Shown here: one piece after another, positions 26,229-34,040 of the stretch
Layout of the letters: every line of letters begins with the position of its first letter
How positions within the stretch are numbered: position 1 is the first letter of the stretch
Source of the DNA: Croceivirga lutea
GTDB lineage: Bacteria; Bacteroidota; Bacteroidia; Flavobacteriales; Flavobacteriaceae
Direction: 5' to 3'
DNA: 64,000 nt
Assembly (NCBI RefSeq): GCF_014235875.1
Contig: NZ_JACJUK010000003.1
Location: forward strand, 62,001 to 126,000
The notes under the pieces: generated by a model
Seen by the model: the letters and a program-made list of their open reading frames with translations, nothing else
What the model was told of the DNA's origin: nothing
The model's database searches: none
Program-made: the position numbers and the translations under genes

Positions 26229-27160
26229 AAGTACTTCATTTAGATACAAACCATCCATTACTAATACAACAGTTTAATGAGCTAGGTTTTGAAAATCATG
26301 AAGATTATACCAGCTCAAAAGAAGCCGTGGAAAAAAAGATTCATGAATATGATGGTATAGTATTACGAAGTAGATTTCCTATTGACAAACAATTTTTAGA
26401 TGCCGCTACCAATTTAAAGTTTATAGGCAGGGTTGGTGCTGGCTTAGAAAACATTGATTTAAAATATGCCAAAGAAAAAAATGTGTTTTTAGCTTCTGCA
26501 CCAGAAGGAAACCGAAATGCGGTTGGTGAACACGCAATGGGTATGTTACTAAGTTTACTAAACAAAATGCATAAAGCCCATAGAGAAGTTCGAAAAGGTA
26601 TTTGGGATAGAGAAGGAAACAGAGGAACAGAATTAGAAGGCAAAACCGTAGGAATAATTGGTTATGGGAATATGGGTAAAGCCTTTGCTCAAAAATTAAT
26701 GGGTTTTAATGTCAAAGAGGTTATTTGTTATGATATTGTTGGTGGAGTTGGTGATGATAATGCACGCCAAGTTGGTATTTTAGAATTTCAACAACATTCA
26801 GATGTGGTTAGCCTACATGTTCCAGAAACAGCATCTACTGTAGGCATGATTGATACTGAATTTATCAATGCCTTTCAAAAACCATTTTGGTTACTAAACA
26901 CTGCACGTGGTAAGTGTGTTAAAACAGACGATTTAGTTGATGCACTAAAAAACGAAAAAATCTTAGGTGCCGGATTAGATGTTTTGGAATATGAAAAAAA
27001 GTCGTTTGAAGATTGGTTTACACGTAAACCAAAATCATTTAAATATTTGCGTAAAGCTAAGAATGTATTAATGACCCCACATGTAGCGGGTTGGACAGTT
27101 GAAAGTAAAGAAAAACTAGCACAAACCATAGTAGATAAAATAAAGGCAGAATTTTGTTAA
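26225..27160 (+). CDS. D-isomer-specific 2-hydroxyacid dehydrogenase
   Basis: A 311-residue NAD-dependent oxidoreductase. It has the N-terminal substrate half, the Rossmann nucleotide motif GIIGYGNMGKAFAQKL (about 143-158), the catalytic Arg in LLNTARGKCV, a Glu in the 'LGAGLDVLEYE' region and the catalytic His in MTPHVAGWT. It resembles phosphoglycerate dehydrogenase without the C-terminal ACT domain. Glyoxylate/hydroxypyruvate reductase is an alternative, so no symbol is given. It is coupled to the upstream cupin gene by ATGA. Confidence 0.87.
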   Translation: MKVLHLDTNHPLLIQQFNELGFENHEDYTSSKEAVEKKIHEYDGIVLRSRFPIDKQFLDAATNLKFIGRVGAGLENIDLKYAKEKNVFLASAPEGNRNAVGEHAMGMLLSLLNKMHKAHREVRKGIWDREGNRGTELEGKTVGIIGYGNMGKAFAQKLMGFNVKEVICYDIVGGVGDDNARQVGILEFQQHSDVVSLHVPETASTVGMIDTEFINAFQKPFWLLNTARGKCVKTDDLVDALKNEKILGAGLDVLEYEKKSFEDWFTRKPKSFKYLRKAKNVLMTPHVAGWTVESKEKLAQTIVDKIKAEFC

Positions 27161-27168
27161 CTTTAAGA

Positions 27169-27585
27169 ATGAAAAAGATAATATTTGTCTTTTCAGCTCT
27201 TAGCATTTGCATTCTGGCACTTTTCCAGATAAGTAAATATTCCTTTATTTCAAGTTATACTTCAATTGAATTTATAATTGCCTTAGTTGCAGTTATATTT
27301 TTGTTTATTGGCCTATACCTCAATAGAAAAAATAAAAACGTAAAAAAACTACAATCAGAAGAAATTGATTGGAAAACAGTAAAAAAATTAGGCATTAGCA
27401 ATCGTGAATATGAGGTATTGGTAGAAATTTCGAAAGGATATTCCAATAAAGAAATTGGCGAACATCTATTTGTTTCAGAAAGCACCATTAAAACTCACGT
27501 ATCAAATCTTCTTGTAAAACTTGAAGCTAAACGTAGAACGGAAGCTCTCAGAAGAGCAAAAGAACTTCACATAATAGTAGGCTAG
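27169..27585 (+). CDS. Membrane-anchored LuxR-type DNA-binding regulator
   Basis: From ATG 27169 the protein is 138 residues. Two predicted membrane helices (about residues 3-20 and 28-49) form a short hairpin, followed by a Lys-rich linker and a LuxR/GerE helix-turn-helix (about 72-136) with 'LGISNREYEVLVEISKGYSNKEIG' read as blocks and 'STIKTHVSNLLVKL'. No receiver domain is present, so phosphorylation is unlikely to control it. A DUF4199 membrane gene follows, and this pairing recurs in flavobacteria as far as I recall. Its target genes are unknown. Confidence 0.8.
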   Translation: MKKIIFVFSALSICILALFQISKYSFISSYTSIEFIIALVAVIFLFIGLYLNRKNKNVKKLQSEEIDWKTVKKLGISNREYEVLVEISKGYSNKEIGEHLFVSESTIKTHVSNLLVKLEAKRRTEALRRAKELHIIVG

Positions 27586-27683
27586 AAGACAGTATTCTCC
27601 ATTTTACTCAATTTGGTACTTTAGTATGACCCTAAGCTTCTAATTATTAACCAGTTTTAGGCATAATTCTAAAGTATACTTTT

Positions 27684-28190
27684 ATGAAAAAAACAGTTTT
27701 AAAGTATGGACTTTATGGTGCTGTTTGCATTTCCATACTTTTCATGCTATCATGGTATGTACTCGATAATTTAAGTTTTGCCACCCAAGAAGTTTTGGGG
27801 TATGCGTCAATGGTAATTGCCCTGCTATTTGTATTTTTTGGTATTAAAGAATACCGAGACAAGGAGAATAATGGTAAAATTAGTTTTAGAACAGCCTTAA
27901 CTATCGGTTTATTAATTAGTGTAATAACCGCGGTCTGTTTTGGAATTTTAGATGTAATCTACACAGAGGTTTTAAACCCTAACTTTATGGAAACCTACTA
28001 TAAAGATTCTGTTGAGCAGTTAAGACAAGCACTACCCCCAGAAGAATTTGAGTCGAAACTAACCGAGTTAGAATCTCAAAAAGAACTATTTACAAATCCA
28101 TTATTCAGTTTTGGTCTCATGGCAATGACAGTTTTTTTAATTGGGTTTATTATTTCATTAATTTCAGCATTGGTACTACAACGTAAATAA
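27684..28190 (+). CDS. DUF4199 family membrane protein
   Basis: A 168-residue inner-membrane protein with four predicted helices: about 8-27, 33-52, 72-93 and 141-163. The central soluble loop is 'YTEVLNPNFMETYYKDSVEQLRQ'. This matches the DUF4199 layout, whose function is unknown. It follows the LuxR-type membrane regulator after about 100 bases and precedes a DUF1801 gene by 6 bases. Confidence 0.85.
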   Translation: MKKTVLKYGLYGAVCISILFMLSWYVLDNLSFATQEVLGYASMVIALLFVFFGIKEYRDKENNGKISFRTALTIGLLISVITAVCFGILDVIYTEVLNPNFMETYYKDSVEQLRQALPPEEFESKLTELESQKELFTNPLFSFGLMAMTVFLIGFIISLISALVLQRK

Positions 28191-28196
28191 ACCATT

Positions 28197-28652
28197 ATGA
28201 CTATAGAGGCCAAAACCGTAGACGAATACATTTCTAAATTACCAGAAGAACGCAAGGCTGCTATTTCTAAACTTAGAACTATTGTAAAAAATAATCTTCC
28301 TAAAGATTTTGAAGAAGGTATCAACTATAAAATGATTGGGTTCTATGTTCCCCATTCAGTCTATCCAGATGGATACCATTGTGACCCAAAACTTCCACTA
28401 CCCTTTATAAATATTGCTTCTCAGAAAAATTTTATTGCAGTATATCATTCGGGTATTTATGCCAAAAAAGAATTGTATGACTGGTTTATTCAAGAATATC
28501 CCAAGCACGTAAACACCAAATTAGATATGGGTAAAAGTTGTATTCGATTTAAAAAAATAGAGACTATACCTTACGAGCTAATTGCAGAACTATGCACTAA
28601 AATGACCGCAACAGAATGGATTACCTTATATGAGAAAAACATAAAAAAATGA
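28197..28652 (+). CDS. DUF1801 (YdhG-like) protein
   Basis: A 151-residue cytoplasmic protein of the DUF1801 family, related to frataxin-fold YdhG proteins. Supporting blocks are 'VDEYISKLPEERKAAISKLRTIV', 'FEEGINYKMIGFYVP', 'FIAVYHSGIYAKKELYDWF' and 'MGKSCIRFKKIETIP' near the end. Proposed roles for the fold include iron handling, but this is not established. The gene overlaps the following VOC gene by ATGA. Confidence 0.8.
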   Translation: MTIEAKTVDEYISKLPEERKAAISKLRTIVKNNLPKDFEEGINYKMIGFYVPHSVYPDGYHCDPKLPLPFINIASQKNFIAVYHSGIYAKKELYDWFIQEYPKHVNTKLDMGKSCIRFKKIETIPYELIAELCTKMTATEWITLYEKNIKK

Positions 28653-29035
28653 AAAAAAGAGTAACAGGTTTAGGCGGGTTCTTTTTTAAAACAAAAGACC
28701 CAGACCATATTAAAAAATGGTACAAAGAACATTTAGGTATTCCAACAGACCAATATGGTTGGAGCTTTTGGTGGAAAGATAAAAAAGGTAATGACTGTTT
28801 AACACAATGGAGTCCGTTTAAAGAAGATACCAAATATTTTAAGCCCAGCGAAAAACAATTTATGATGAATTTTAGGGTAGAAGACCTTAATGCATTGTTA
28901 GCGGAACTAAAAAAAGAAGGAGTAACCGTTGTTGGAACTGTTGAAGAATACGATTATGGAAAATTTGGATGGATTCTCGACCCTGAAGGCAATAAAATAG
29001 AACTTTGGGAACCTGTTGATAAAGCTTTTCTATAG
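28649..29035 (+). CDS. VOC-family (glyoxalase/dioxygenase-like) protein
   Basis: A 128-residue vicinal oxygen chelate protein with two beta-alpha-beta-beta-beta modules: 'GGFFFKTKDPDHIKKWYKEHLGI' opens the first and 'MNFRVEDLNALLAELKKEGV' the second. The C-terminal 'WILDPEGNKIELWEP' carries the typical metal-ligand Glu. The substrate is unknown. It is translationally coupled to the DUF1801 gene. Confidence 0.85.
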   Translation: MKKRVTGLGGFFFKTKDPDHIKKWYKEHLGIPTDQYGWSFWWKDKKGNDCLTQWSPFKEDTKYFKPSEKQFMMNFRVEDLNALLAELKKEGVTVVGTVEEYDYGKFGWILDPEGNKIELWEPVDKAFL

Positions 29036-29090
29036 CTATTGATTTATTTTTTACATTTAATAACTAATTAACCAATCAAATTATAAAACC

Positions 29091-29516
29091 ATGTCAGAAG
29101 ACAACAAAGATTTAGGAGACAAAGCAGAAGAGGCTTTCGACAAAGCAAAAGATGCAGCTAAAGAAGCAGCAGGAGATGCAAAAGAAGCCGCCGGTGATTT
29201 TGCTGATGAAGCTAAAAAAACTGCTAATGAATTTAGCGAGGGTGTAAAAGACACCTTAAACGCAGAAAACAAAAAAATGTTAGCAGGCATACTTGCTATC
29301 ATTCTTGGTGCCTTAGGTATACACAAATTTATCTTAGGCTATCAAAAAGAAGGAATTATAATGTTAGTTATCACCGTAGTTTTAGGTGTTTTCACATGTG
29401 GCATTGGAGCATCAGCTATGGGTATTGTAGGTTTAATAGAAGGTATAATCTATTTAACCAAGTCAGATGAAGAATTTTACAACACTTACCAAGTAGGTAA
29501 AAAACCTTGGTTCTAA
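29091..29516 (+). CDS. TM2-domain membrane protein with an alanine-rich N-terminal helix
   Basis: A 141-residue protein. Residues 1-60 are a charged, Ala/Lys/Glu-rich helix with short repeats (DAAKEAAGDAKEAAGD) that looks like an amphipathic LEA-type helix. Residues 63-135 form a TM2 domain: a first helix 'LAGILAIILGALGIHKFILG' with the conserved Gly-x-His-x-Phe, and a second 'ITVVLGVFTCGIGASAMGIVGLIEGI'. The family is widespread, and its molecular role in bacteria is unknown. A strong terminator follows. Confidence 0.85.
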   Translation: MSEDNKDLGDKAEEAFDKAKDAAKEAAGDAKEAAGDFADEAKKTANEFSEGVKDTLNAENKKMLAGILAIILGALGIHKFILGYQKEGIIMLVITVVLGVFTCGIGASAMGIVGLIEGIIYLTKSDEEFYNTYQVGKKPWF

Positions 29517-29521
29517 TACAT

Positions 29522-29555
29522 AAAAAGGTCAGTTTTTTATCACTGACCTTTTTTA
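29522..29555 (+). terminator. Terminator after the TM2 gene
   Basis: AAAAAGGTCAGT and ACTGACCTTTTTT pair across an 8-base T-rich loop and run into Ts. It lies 6 bases after the TM2 stop and isolates the arsenic cluster from upstream transcription. Confidence 0.88.
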
Positions 29556-29573
29556 TTTAAATTTAACATCGTA

Positions 29574-29585
29574 ATATTGCAATAT
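29574..29585. promoter_or_regulatory. Palindrome, candidate ArsR operator
   Basis: ATATTGCAATAT is a perfect 12-base palindrome 13 bases before the arsR start codon, inside the promoter region. Its position and symmetry fit an autoregulatory ArsR/SmtB site. The assignment depends on the neighbouring regulator, not on a tested motif. Confidence 0.55.
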
Positions 29586-29598
29586 ATAATTCATTTAG

Positions 29599-29922
29599 AT
29601 GGGAGCTACTAAATCACACATATTTACAACAACTCAAAATGAGCTTGCTCAAGTTGCTAAAGTACTTGCACACCCAGCGCGCATTGCCATTCTACAACAC
29701 ATAAGTAAACAAGAAGGTTGTATTTGTACAGATTTAGTTGAAGAAATAGGGTTAGCACAGCCTACCATTTCTCAACATTTAAATGAAATAAAAAAAATAG
29801 GGTTACTCAAAGGAACCTTTGAAGGTAAAAATCTTTGTTATTGTATTGACCAAGACCGTTGGCTAGAACTTAAACAATTGATGAATACCTTTTTTTCAAA
29901 CATAACTTTAAACTGCTGTTAA
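29599..29922 (+). CDS. arsR: ArsR/SmtB-family metalloregulator
   Basis: A 107-residue winged helix-turn-helix repressor. A thiol motif GCICTDLVEEI in the DNA-recognition region corresponds to the ELCVCDL As(III)/Sb(III) site of classic ArsR. The recognition helix is 'LAQPTISQHLNEIKKIGLL' and two further cysteines lie in the wing (NLCYCID). Metalloid binding should release it from the operator. The gene heads a cluster with DUF6428, an ArsN-like acetyltransferase and an arsenate reductase. Regulation of another thiophilic metal remains possible. Confidence 0.88.
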   Translation: MGATKSHIFTTTQNELAQVAKVLAHPARIAILQHISKQEGCICTDLVEEIGLAQPTISQHLNEIKKIGLLKGTFEGKNLCYCIDQDRWLELKQLMNTFFSNITLNCC

Positions 29923-29972
29923 TAATTATTCACATCATAGAGATTCGAATTCTCACACCAAAACATTAAAAG

Positions 29973-30464
29973 ATGAAAACACAAGAATTATTAAAATTAC
30001 TAGAAACTCAAAAGAATAAAAGTTTACTATTTGAATATACTGCCGGCAAATTTGTAGGTGCTAACTACCACATAACCGAAATTAAGAACACTACCATTGA
30101 CTCGGTAGATTGTGGCGGCAGACCAGATGATTGGAAAGAGACTGTTATCCAACTATGGGAGAGTCCGTTAGAAAAAGACAAAACAGAATACATGAATACT
30201 TTTAAAGCCTTGAGTATTCTTAAAAAAGTAGACGAAATTAAACCAATGGTTAGAGATGCTGAAGTTAAGTTCGAATACAGTAACGAAAACTTTCACACAG
30301 CGCAACTATTTGTTAACGACTACAGTTACAATGACAACAAATTAATCATCAATTTAGGAGTTGAAAAAACAGATTGTAAGGCTAAAGAACTTTGTGGAGT
30401 ACCAGAACCTGTTGAACAAGCCATAGAAAGTAATGGTTGCGCACCAGGAAGTGGATGTTGTTAA
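29973..30464 (+). CDS. DUF6428 family protein with a C-terminal cysteine cluster
   Basis: A 163-residue cytoplasmic protein of the DUF6428 family, often found next to arsR in Bacteroidota as far as I recall. The body is alpha/beta ('GKFVGANYHITEIKNTTIDSVDCGGRPDDW', given as blocks). The last 30 residues hold repeated cysteines: 'DCKAKELCGVP' and the terminal 'NGCAPGSGCC'. Such a tail could bind arsenite or another soft metal. Binding is inference from the residues and the neighbourhood. The function has not been established to my knowledge. Confidence 0.78.
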   Translation: MKTQELLKLLETQKNKSLLFEYTAGKFVGANYHITEIKNTTIDSVDCGGRPDDWKETVIQLWESPLEKDKTEYMNTFKALSILKKVDEIKPMVRDAEVKFEYSNENFHTAQLFVNDYSYNDNKLIINLGVEKTDCKAKELCGVPEPVEQAIESNGCAPGSGCC

Positions 30465-30474
30465 TAGCTAAAAA

Positions 30475-30966
30475 ATGAGCATTAGACCCATGAAAGAAGG
30501 CGACTGGGAGGCAGTTGCTGAAATTTATGCTGAAGGCATAGCTACGGGTTATGCCACTTTTGAACATCAAATTCCAACATATCAAAACTGGAATAATAGC
30601 CACCTTAAAACCTGCAGACTGGTAGCAGAACAAAATGGTTTTATTTTGGGTTGGGCTGCCCTATCTCCCGTTTCAGGTAGATGCGTGTATGGTGGTGTAG
30701 CAGAAGTAAGTATTTATATTGGAGCTTCTACCAGAGGTAGAGGTATTGGTAACGCCTTATTTAGCCAACTCATAAAAGAGAGCGAAAAAGAAGGCTATTG
30801 GACCTTACAATCAGGAATTTTTCCTGAAAATGAAGCCAGTATAAAATTGCATGAAAAAGTTGGATTTCGATATTTGGGAAAACGTGAAAAAATTGGAAAA
30901 ACAGTTCAAGGAGAATGGAAAGATAACTTACTCTTTGAACGAAGAAGTAAAACCGTTGGTAAATAA
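30475..30966 (+). CDS. GNAT acetyltransferase, ArsN/phosphinothricin acetyltransferase-like
   Basis: A 163-residue GCN5-related N-acetyltransferase. 'IRPMKEGDWEAVAEIYAEGIATGYATFE' (blocks) opens in the style of phosphinothricin/arsinothricin acetyltransferases, and 'GASTRGRGIGNALFSQLI' is the acetyl-CoA P-loop motif (R-G-x-G-I-G). 'IFPENEASIKLHEKVGF' completes motif B. In an ars-type cluster the natural candidate is ArsN1, which inactivates arsinothricin. Phosphinothricin or other amino-acid analogues remain possible. It sits 10 bases after DUF6428 and 6 before the reductase. Confidence 0.8.
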   Translation: MSIRPMKEGDWEAVAEIYAEGIATGYATFEHQIPTYQNWNNSHLKTCRLVAEQNGFILGWAALSPVSGRCVYGGVAEVSIYIGASTRGRGIGNALFSQLIKESEKEGYWTLQSGIFPENEASIKLHEKVGFRYLGKREKIGKTVQGEWKDNLLFERRSKTVGK

Positions 30967-30972
30967 AAGATA

Positions 30973-31599
30973 ATGACCTCAAAAAACTTGTTAGCCAAAC
31001 TATCTGATACAATTGCATCGTTTAAAACAGCTACTATACCAGAAGAGCGTAAAGTACTTTTACAGCCCTTAGTAGATTACATTAAAACTAAGAATAAAGC
31101 AAATGAGCCTATACGTTTAAATTTTATTTGCACCCATAATTCTCGTAGAAGTCATTTATCACAAATATGGGCTCAAACTATGGCCTATTATTACGGCGTT
31201 AAACATATAACTTGTTATTCTGGGGGTACCGAAGCTACAGCTATGTATCCTAAAGTAGCAGAAACATTAACTAATCAAGGATTTTCAATTTTAAAATTAT
31301 CAGAAAATAAGAATCCTGTCTATGCGGTTAAATTTGCTGCAACCGCGCATCCTGTTATTTGTTTCTCAAAAACATACGATAATGAATTTAATGCCAATGC
31401 TGAATTCGGAGCTATTATGACTTGTGATTCTGCTAATGAGGCTTGCCCAATGGTTTTAGGTGCAGAAGCGCGCTTTCCTATTACTTACAAAGACCCAAAA
31501 GCTTTTGATAACACTACCGAACAAGATGCTAAATACGCAGAAAGAAGTGTACAAATTGGAACCGAGCTAGCCTATGTTTTTGCTCAGGCTACCAGTTAA
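30973..31599 (+). CDS. Thioredoxin-type arsenate reductase (LMW phosphatase fold)
   Basis: A 208-residue protein of the low-molecular-weight tyrosine phosphatase fold. The P-loop is CTHNSRRS (CX5R). A later pair CDSANEAC has the same seven-residue spacing as Cys82/Cys89 of pI258-type ArsC, and a 'YKDPKAFD' loop supplies the general acid Asp. The cysteine triad supports reduction of arsenate to arsenite with thioredoxin rather than protein dephosphorylation. An extra N-terminal helix of about 45 residues precedes the fold. The second Cys of the usual CxGNxCRS loop is Arg. It ends the cluster and overlaps the next gene tail-to-tail by four bases. Confidence 0.82.
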   Translation: MTSKNLLAKLSDTIASFKTATIPEERKVLLQPLVDYIKTKNKANEPIRLNFICTHNSRRSHLSQIWAQTMAYYYGVKHITCYSGGTEATAMYPKVAETLTNQGFSILKLSENKNPVYAVKFAATAHPVICFSKTYDNEFNANAEFGAIMTCDSANEACPMVLGAEARFPITYKDPKAFDNTTEQDAKYAERSVQIGTELAYVFAQATS

Positions 31600-32129
31600 A
31601 AATAGACTCTAAAAAACGGCATCAAGGGGTCTGCATATAAACTTCTTGAGTCATCATACAAAACATCGAAACGTAAACCAACGGTAACGTTTCCTTGACG
31701 GTAACCTACACCCATAAATAAGGCAGGATACCAATAATCATCCTTTAGTTCTGTACCACTAAAGTTTTGAGTAAGATTTACCCGCCATTGTTCGTATTCT
31801 CCCGAAAATTGAATCCATGGTGCTGGACTATACAGATTTATAAAACTAGCACCATAAGCTAATAATTTATCATCGCCAAATTTTGAATAATTAAGGTTTA
31901 AACCTACACCAGTTGCAAAAGAATTAGATGCTTCATACAAGGCGGTTGGCGAAACAGCCAGATTAAAAGTGTTGTTTCCAAATCCAAGTCCGAGGCCACC
32001 ACCAAAACGTACATTGTTCCAAAAATCGCTTTTACCATTTACACCTTGTGCATGGGCATCAAGACTAGAAAGTAACAATAGGGTAAGCATCAAAAAGCTA
32101 AACCGAAAGGTATTCTTTATAACGTGCAT
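31596..32129 (-). CDS. Small outer-membrane beta-barrel protein
   Basis: A 177-residue exported protein. The signal peptide (about 1-28, ending DAHAQ) is followed by alternating hydrophobic/glycine-aromatic strands ('VRFGGGLGLGFGNNTFNLAVSP', 'FATGVGLNLNYSKFG', 'YPALFMGVGYRQGNVTVGLRFDVLY') and ends with the aromatic FFRVYF typical of outer-membrane barrels. Flavobacterial homologues are sometimes labelled alpha-ketoglutarate decarboxylase, which the sequence does not support. It converges on the arsenate reductase with a four-base overlap. Its ligand is unknown. Confidence 0.75.
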   Translation of the reverse strand: MHVIKNTFRFSFLMLTLLLLSSLDAHAQGVNGKSDFWNNVRFGGGLGLGFGNNTFNLAVSPTALYEASNSFATGVGLNLNYSKFGDDKLLAYGASFINLYSPAPWIQFSGEYEQWRVNLTQNFSGTELKDDYWYPALFMGVGYRQGNVTVGLRFDVLYDDSRSLYADPLMPFFRVYF

Positions 32130-32172
32130 GTGTAACTATTTCTTGGATAACGTTAGTAAAGTACAAAATAGT

Positions 32173-33987
32173 TTATTCTTCACTCGTTTGCCCCTCAGCG
32201 TGTTTACGTTCCAATTCAGCCTGAAATTCTTCCATAACTGGTTTTACGGTATCTTCTGGCAAATCCGCTATTTTGATATACATTAAACCATCAACCGAAT
32301 TATTAAATAAAGGGTCGACATTAAATGCAACAACTTTTGCATTTTGTTTAATGTATTTTTTAATTAAAACAGGTAAACGTAAACTGCCCGGCTCCACTTC
32401 TTCAATAAGTCTATCAAACTTGTTCAAATCGGCTTGTGTTTCATCAAAAACAAACTCTTTATCTGCATCATTTAGTTTTACTTTAAACTCTTTTTTTGGA
32501 CGCACATATTGAGCTACATAAGGATCCCAATAATGAGATTTCATAAACTCAATCATTAACGATTTTGAAAAGTTTGAAAATTGGTTGCTGATGCTAACAC
32601 CACCTATTAAATATTTATGCTCTGGATAACGTAAGGTGGTATGAACAATACCTTTCCAAAGTAAAAAAAGTGGCATGGGTTTTTGCTGATATTCCTTTAC
32701 AATGTAGGCTCTACCCATTTCAATACTTTCAGACATCATTCCATAGAGTTCAGGCTCAAATCGAAACAAGTCTTGAAGATAAAAACCATCAATTCCATGG
32801 TTTTTATAGATAGCAGCCCCTAAACCCATTCGGTAAGCCCCAACTAATGCCTTTTTGTTGTCATCCCAAAGAAATAAATGATGGTAATAGCTGTCAAATT
32901 CATCTAAATCAATGGCATTATTAGTACCCTCTCCAACCTCTCTAAAGGTAACTTCACGCTGTCTTCCAATTTCCTTTAATAAGAACGGCATATCCTGGGC
33001 TTGTGCTAAAAAAACCTCATAATTTTTACTTTGCAGCAATCGGGCATCTTTTTCTCGTAGTTTTTCAATTTCTCCTTCAAGTACTTCTACACGAACAGCA
33101 TTAGCTATCTTTTTTGGAACCTTAGGTATCTTAATTGTTGTTGGAACTTTATCTATAAGTCGTTCTTTTTCAAAAACATTGGCAAGTAGATAGGTTTTTT
33201 TACGAAGTAACTCTGCAAACCCTTCAAGAGTTTCTTCCTCTTGCTGTGCTTTTACAGATATGGGTTGACCTATACGCACTTTTATAGGCCTTCTGCTTTG
33301 GGTAGTTAATTCTGATGGTAGTTTTGCCGTTCTAAATACATCATTAATCTTTGACAATCGATAAAAAAGTCGACTATTTTTAGCGTGAAAATATATAGGT
33401 ACTACAGGCACCTCAGCTTTTCTAATTAGTTTAATTGCGGCTTCTTCCCAAGGTCTATCAACAACCAATTTTCCATCTTTATAAGTAGAAACTTCACCTG
33501 CCGGAAAAATTCCTAACGGATGACCTTCTTGTAAATGTTTTAGCGCATTTTTAAAACCCATTATGCTACTTTTTACATCCTTATGATTTTCAAAAGGATT
33601 TACCGGCATTATGTAAGGTTTTAAGGGGGCTATACGATGTAAAAGAAAATTGGCAATTATTTTAAAATCTTGGCGCTGAGACAACATTAAGCGTAACAAT
33701 AACACCCCATCTATACCGCCAAGTGGATGATTAGAGATAGTAATATATGGACCAGATTTTGGAAGCCTCTTCAACTCCTCCTCTACCATTTCAAAATCAA
33801 TCTCGTAATGCTCTAAAATTTTATCACAAAATTCTGGACCTGAAAGATTCTGGTGTTTATTGTAAAATCTGTTTAGGTTAGATAAACGTGTTACCTGCAT
33901 TAATAGCCACCCTACGAATGTTCCAAATACACCATATTTGTCAAGATTAATAACCTTGGCTACTTCTTTTGCTGATACCAGCCCCAT
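32173..33987 (-). CDS. OlsF-like bifunctional acyltransferase (aminolipid synthesis)
   Basis: A 604-residue two-domain protein. The N-terminal half is a PlsC/lysophospholipid acyltransferase-type domain with 'ISNHPLGGIDGVLLLR' and 'GIFPAGEVSTYK'. The His and Asp are spaced HX5D rather than the usual HX4D. The C-terminal half (about 330-500) resembles the OlsB/haemolysin GNAT-type N-acyltransferase ('RQREVTFREVGEGTNNAIDLDEFD', as blocks, and 'LVGAYRMGLGA'). OlsF proteins make ornithine (or glycine) lipids: the C-terminal domain N-acylates the amino acid and the N-terminal domain adds the second fatty acid. The product cannot be fixed from sequence. It acts at the inner membrane. Confidence 0.8.
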   Translation of the reverse strand: MGLVSAKEVAKVINLDKYGVFGTFVGWLLMQVTRLSNLNRFYNKHQNLSGPEFCDKILEHYEIDFEMVEEELKRLPKSGPYITISNHPLGGIDGVLLLRLMLSQRQDFKIIANFLLHRIAPLKPYIMPVNPFENHKDVKSSIMGFKNALKHLQEGHPLGIFPAGEVSTYKDGKLVVDRPWEEAAIKLIRKAEVPVVPIYFHAKNSRLFYRLSKINDVFRTAKLPSELTTQSRRPIKVRIGQPISVKAQQEEETLEGFAELLRKKTYLLANVFEKERLIDKVPTTIKIPKVPKKIANAVRVEVLEGEIEKLREKDARLLQSKNYEVFLAQAQDMPFLLKEIGRQREVTFREVGEGTNNAIDLDEFDSYYHHLFLWDDNKKALVGAYRMGLGAAIYKNHGIDGFYLQDLFRFEPELYGMMSESIEMGRAYIVKEYQQKPMPLFLLWKGIVHTTLRYPEHKYLIGGVSISNQFSNFSKSLMIEFMKSHYWDPYVAQYVRPKKEFKVKLNDADKEFVFDETQADLNKFDRLIEEVEPGSLRLPVLIKKYIKQNAKVVAFNVDPLFNNSVDGLMYIKIADLPEDTVKPVMEEFQAELERKHAEGQTSEE

Positions 33988-34040
33988 TACATTGATTTAG
34001 TTGGTATCGCTAATATAGAAAAATAGGATGGGTTGTAGTT

